DNA of 7,440 bases, from assembly GCA_015662065.1 (NCBI GenBank), contig DQUX01000170.1:1-7440 (forward strand). The letters run 5' to 3'. Origin of the DNA: Anaerolineales bacterium. GTDB taxonomy: Bacteria; Chloroflexota; Anaerolineae; B4-G1; DUEL01. Shown piece by piece: positions 4,708 through 7,440 of this stretch (the stretch's first letter is position 1; the number at the start of each line of letters is the position of its first letter). Position numbers and translations under genes: made by a program. The notes beneath the pieces are model-generated. The model did no database searches. It was not told the DNA's origin and saw nothing but the letters and a program-made list of their open reading frames with translations.

Positions 4708-6432
4708 TCACTCCACCAGCGCGTCTACCTGCGCCAGGATCTGATCTGGCGTGAAGTGCTGGACACGGATCGCTTTGGAAGGGCAGGTGACGGCGCAGGC
4801 TCCACACCCCTTGCACAGCACCGCGTTGACACGGGAGACGCCCCACAGCGGGTCGAGGGCCGGCGCATCAAAGGGGCAGACCTCCACACACATCCCGCAC
4901 CCGGCGCACAGATCGGAGTCCACCACCGCCGTCTCCGAGATGATCGGCACCGTGCCCCGCAGCAGCGGGATCAGCGCCGAGGCGGCGGCCGCCTTCGCCT
5001 GGGCCACCGTGTCTGGGATGTCCTTCGGCCCCTGGCAACAGCCAGCCAGGAAGACTCCGTCCACCGCCGTGTCCACCGGCCTCAGCTTCGGATGGGCCTC
5101 CAGGAAGAAACCGTCGGCCGAGCGGGGCAGTTTGAGAAGCGCGGCGACGTCGTCCACGTCCTCCCGGGGCTCCATCCCCACCGCCAGCACCACCAAATCC
5201 GCCTCCTGCTCCACCGTCTTCCTTAGCAGCGTGTCCTCCACCCGCAGCACCACCCGGTCCCCCCGGCGGTAGATCTCCGAGACATTGCCCCGCCGATAGC
5301 GCACCCCCGCCCGCCGCGCCTCGTCGTAGAACTCCTCGCCGCGCTTTCCGAAGGCGCGCACGTCGATGTAGAAGACGGTCACCCGACTCTCCGGCAGCAA
5401 CTGCCGGACCAGTTGGGCCTGCTTGCCGGAGACCTGGCAGCAGACGCGGGAGCAGTAGGAATGGCCCAACCGCACGTCGCGGGAGCCCACACACTTGATG
5501 AAGACCACCTCCTGCGGGACCCTTCCGTCCACCGCCAGGTCCCCCTCGGCCAGCCGCCGCTCCATCTCCAGGGTAGTGATCACCTGCGGGTACCGGCCAT
5601 AGCCGAACTCCGGCTTGGCGTGGGGGTCGAAGACGTTGTAGCCGGTGGCGACGATGATGGCCCCCACACTCAGGACGTGCGCGCCCCCTTGCTCCCTGCT
5701 CCCCTGCTCCCCTGTCCCCCTGCTCCCCGTAACCGCCACCTCAAAGCTGCCCACGTACCCCTCCACCCCGACGACCTGGGCTTTGAGGAAGAGGGTAATG
5801 TTCGGATGGGCCTGGACCCGCTCGATGAGGGCGGGAAGCCATTCGGAGACCGGCTCCAGCTCCGGGAAGGTGCGGTTGAGCTCGGCCACGCGCCCCCCCA
5901 GATGGTCGCTCTTCTCGACGATGTAGGCCGGGAAACCGGCGTTGGCCACGTCCAGCGCGGCCACCAGCCCCGCCACCCCGCCGCCGATGACCACCACCCC
6001 CGGCGTCACCCCTACCTCCCGCTCCTCCAGCGGCTCCAGCCGGATGGCCTTCGCTACAGCAGCGGCGACCAACGCCTTGGCCTTCTCCGTCGCCTCCCCG
6101 CGGTCCTGATGGACCCAGGAGCATTGCTCCCGGATATTGGCCATCTCGAACCGGTAGGGGTTGACGCCCCCCTCCTGCGACGCCGCCCGAAAGGTCGGCT
6201 CGTGCATACGGGGGGAACAGGAGGCCACCACCACCCGATCCAGCCCCAACTTCCGACCGTCCTCCTTGATCAGGGCCTGGCCCGGCTCGGAGCACATATA
6301 GGTATATTGCCGCGCGACCACCACCCCCGGCAGGGTCTGGGCGAACTCCGTCACCGCCTCCACGTCCACCGTCGCGGCGATGTTGGTGCCGCAGTGGCAG
6401 ATGTATACGCCGATCCGAGGTCGAGATGTCAT
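4708..6432 (-). CDS. hdrA: HdrA-like FAD/iron-sulfur subunit, long form without the inserted ferredoxin module
   Basis: A 574-residue HdrA homologue, the flavin subunit where electrons split in Hdr-type bifurcating complexes. The N-terminal domain (1-140) is typical: ICHCGTNIA (Cys12, Cys14), YMCSEPGQ (Cys47), VASCSPRMHEPTF (Cys72) and FEMANIREQCSW (Cys104). The FAD fold starts at VVIGGGVAGL (147-156), ending at Glu173. FIKCVGSRD to YCSRVCC gives Cys314-x12-Cys327-x3-Cys331-Cys332, a conserved HdrA cluster site. The C-terminus has two 4Fe-4S motifs (Cys509-512-515-519 and Cys540-543-546-550). Unlike canonical HdrA, the FPTxDC cysteines are missing (FPELEPV instead), and the ferredoxin module expected after about residue 235 is replaced by a short Gly/Glu/Arg loop encoded by a tandem repeat. 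The ATG at 6432 has GGGGAG nine bases upstream; a start at 6495 would add 21 residues encoded by intergenic repeat and is unlikely. Confidence 0.9.
   Translation of the reverse strand: MTSRPRIGVYICHCGTNIAATVDVEAVTEFAQTLPGVVVARQYTYMCSEPGQALIKEDGRKLGLDRVVVASCSPRMHEPTFRAASQEGGVNPYRFEMANIREQCSWVHQDRGEATEKAKALVAAAVAKAIRLEPLEEREVGVTPGVVVIGGGVAGLVAALDVANAGFPAYIVEKSDHLGGRVAELNRTFPELEPVSEWLPALIERVQAHPNITLFLKAQVVGVEGYVGSFEVAVTGSRGTGEQGSREQGGAHVLSVGAIIVATGYNVFDPHAKPEFGYGRYPQVITTLEMERRLAEGDLAVDGRVPQEVVFIKCVGSRDVRLGHSYCSRVCCQVSGKQAQLVRQLLPESRVTVFYIDVRAFGKRGEEFYDEARRAGVRYRRGNVSEIYRRGDRVVLRVEDTLLRKTVEQEADLVVLAVGMEPREDVDDVAALLKLPRSADGFFLEAHPKLRPVDTAVDGVFLAGCCQGPKDIPDTVAQAKAAAASALIPLLRGTVPIISETAVVDSDLCAGCGMCVEVCPFDAPALDPLWGVSRVNAVLCKGCGACAVTCPSKAIRVQHFTPDQILAQVDALVE
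5684..5728. repeat. 8-base tandem repeat inside hdrA (CTCCCCTG units), in frame
   Basis: The plus strand reads CCCCCTTG, CTCCCTG, CTCCCCTG, CTCCCCTG, TCCCCCTG, CTCCCC: about six copies of an 8-base unit. It spans 45 bases and encodes hdrA residues 236-250 (GSRGTGEQGSREQGG) on the minus strand without breaking the frame. It looks like the intergenic repeats of this operon but lies inside a gene. Confidence 0.85.
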
Positions 6433-6441
6433 CCAGAAACG

Positions 6442-6447
6442 CTCCCC
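6442..6447 (-). promoter_or_regulatory. Shine-Dalgarno site deciding the first hdrA start
   Basis: The minus strand reads GGGGAG, nine bases, then the ATG at 6432, which begins MTSRPRIGVYICHC. This matches where HdrA proteins normally start and rules against the upstream in-frame ATG at 6495. Confidence 0.6.
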
Positions 6448-6458
6448 GCAAACTCCCG

Positions 6459-6486
6459 TTTCAGGTTTCAGGTCCCAGGTTCCAGG
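6459..6486. repeat. 7-base tandem repeat (TTTCAGG), four copies
   Basis: The plus strand has four contiguous units: TTTCAGG, TTTCAGG, TCCCAGG, TTCCAGG, exactly 28 bases. They lie in the 72-base gap between the hdrD-like gene and the first hdrA. It is another sequence family with the same short-unit design as the other spacers. Confidence 0.8.
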
Positions 6487-6504
6487 TCGACTCAACCCGA
6501 AACC

Positions 6505-7440
6505 CTACAACGCCTCCACCACCAACTCCATAATATCCATCACCTTCAGCCGCTCCTCCAGCCCCTGCACCTTGACCGCGTCCTCCAGCATAGACATACA
6601 GAAGGGGCAGGCCACCGCCAGGACCTCCGCTCCGGTCTCGGCGGCCTCGTGCACGCGCTGGAAGGCCAGCCGCTCCTCCGTGTTTGTCCCCTCGAACCAC
6701 ATCCGCCCGCCGCCCCCCTCGCAACACAGGCTCCGCTCCCGGATGCGGTCCATCTCGATGAACTTCACGCCGGGGATGGCCTCCAGGATCGCCCGCGGCT
6801 CGTCGAAGACCCCGTTCTGCTTGCCCAGGAAACAGGGGTCGTGGTAGGTGACCTTCCGCTCCACCCTGCCCGAGAAGGCGAGCTTCCCTTCCCCGATCAG
6901 CCGGGCGAGGAACTGGGTGTAGTGAAAGACCTCGATCCCCTCCAGGCCGTACTCGTGCTTGAACGTGTTGAAGCAGTGAGGGGAGGTGGTGACCATCGTT
7001 GGCGCGCCGACGCCCTCCAGGAGCGGCTTCCCTTCTTCGACCAGCATCTCGAAGAGCCCCATCTCCCCTACCCGGCGCACCTCGTTGCCGCAACAGGTCT
7101 CCTCCGTGCCCAGGATGCCGAAATCCACCCCGGCCGCCTGGAAGACCCGAGCCGCCGCCTTCGCCACTGCCTGGGACCGCATATCATAGGAGGGGACGCA
7201 GCCGACAAACCACAGAAGCTCGCATCCGTCCCTCGCCGACTTGATGGCGAGCCCCTCCGCCCAAGCCGCCCGGTCCTCCCGGGCGAACCCCAGAGGGTTC
7301 CCCTGGCGGAAGATGGACATCAGCGCATCGCCGATGGTGCCGGGAATCTTGCCGCTCTCCACCAACTGGCTCCGCAGGCTGATGATCAACTCCGCCGGCC
7401 GCACGTCCTTGGGGCAGCGCTCCACGCAGGTAAAGCAGGA
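6505..7440 (-). CDS. HdrD-type (HdrC-HdrB-like) iron-sulfur disulfide reductase subunit, 5' end outside window
   Basis: The last 311 residues are visible and the frame is open to the window edge. It begins inside a 4Fe-4S motif (SCFTCVERCPKDVRP, positions 1-15), typical of the HdrC-like part. Two CCG domains like those of HdrB/HdrD follow. The second is complete: Cys203-x35-Cys239-Cys240-x37-Cys278-x2-Cys281, with CCEGGGGRMW around the double cysteine. The first has Cys81, Cys116-Cys117 and Cys156, but its last motif reads SPHC instead of CxxC, so one ligand is replaced by Ser153. CCG domains in HdrB hold noncubane 4Fe-4S clusters that cleave a disulfide; here a thiol/disulfide substrate or another two-electron acceptor is possible. 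Related families with this layout include GlpC and LutA/LldE-type proteins, but the adjacent hdrA and mvhD favour an Hdr role. No membrane segment is visible. Confidence 0.85.
   Translation of the reverse strand, partial: SCFTCVERCPKDVRPAELIISLRSQLVESGKIPGTIGDALMSIFRQGNPLGFAREDRAAWAEGLAIKSARDGCELLWFVGCVPSYDMRSQAVAKAAARVFQAAGVDFGILGTEETCCGNEVRRVGEMGLFEMLVEEGKPLLEGVGAPTMVTTSPHCFNTFKHEYGLEGIEVFHYTQFLARLIGEGKLAFSGRVERKVTYHDPCFLGKQNGVFDEPRAILEAIPGVKFIEMDRIRERSLCCEGGGGRMWFEGTNTEERLAFQRVHEAAETGAEVLAVACPFCMSMLEDAVKVQGLEERLKVMDIMELVVEAL

Noticed and set aside
5684..5728. Sequencing or assembly error causing the odd loop in hdrA
   Set aside because: The reading frame is intact on both sides and conserved HdrA motifs resume right after it, so an in-frame repeat is more likely, although copy number could be misassembled.

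Overview
All genes in this window lie on the minus strand and look like one long operon read from right to left. The visible order is: an HdrD-type iron-sulfur disulfide-reductase subunit (5' end outside the window), a large HdrA-like flavoprotein, an MvhD/FlpD-type 2Fe-2S adaptor, an FrhB/FdhB-like iron-sulfur protein, a fumarate reductase/succinate dehydrogenase-type iron-sulfur subunit, its flavoprotein, and a second, shorter HdrA-like flavoprotein whose 3' end is cut by the left edge. Coding density is high, no promoter or convincing terminator is visible, and no RNA gene, CRISPR array or insertion sequence was found.

The products form a soluble electron-transfer set. Hdr and MvhD modules are known from flavin-based electron bifurcation in methanogens and many anaerobic bacteria. 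FrhB-like proteins are usual input or output subunits of F420, formate or hydrogen enzymes. The fumarate reductase-type pair keeps the catalytic residues for fumarate/succinate chemistry but has no membrane anchor here. The simplest reading, which is inference, is a cytoplasmic complex linking fumarate reduction (or succinate oxidation) to ferredoxin or another low-potential carrier and possibly to thiol/disulfide chemistry, a bacterial analogue of methanogen thiol:fumarate reductase. The two HdrA proteins are complementary: the larger has the HdrA N-terminal domain but lacks the ferredoxin module normally inserted in the flavin domain, whereas the smaller lacks the N-terminal domain but keeps that inserted module.

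The DNA is GC-rich with strong Shine-Dalgarno sites. Five of the six gaps between genes, all except the 14-base one, are filled by short repeats: 7-8 base tandem units such as CCTAGTCA and TTTCAGG, or an imperfect inverted repeat. An 8-base tandem repeat also sits in frame inside the larger hdrA. From memory, such intergenic repeats are common in Chloroflexota (Anaerolineae-like) genomes, so an anaerobic, GC-rich member of that phylum is my best guess; this rests on style, not on a marker gene.

Layout: 1-530 second hdrA (partial); 531-633 inverted-repeat spacer; 634-2241 flavoprotein; 2256-2975 iron-sulfur subunit; 2976-3045 CTAGTCAC repeat spacer; 3046-4161 FrhB-like gene; 4165-4227 related repeat spacer; 4228-4656 mvhD; 4657-4707 repeat spacer; 4708-6432 first hdrA; 6433-6504 TTTCAGG repeat spacer; 6505-7440 hdrD-like gene (partial).
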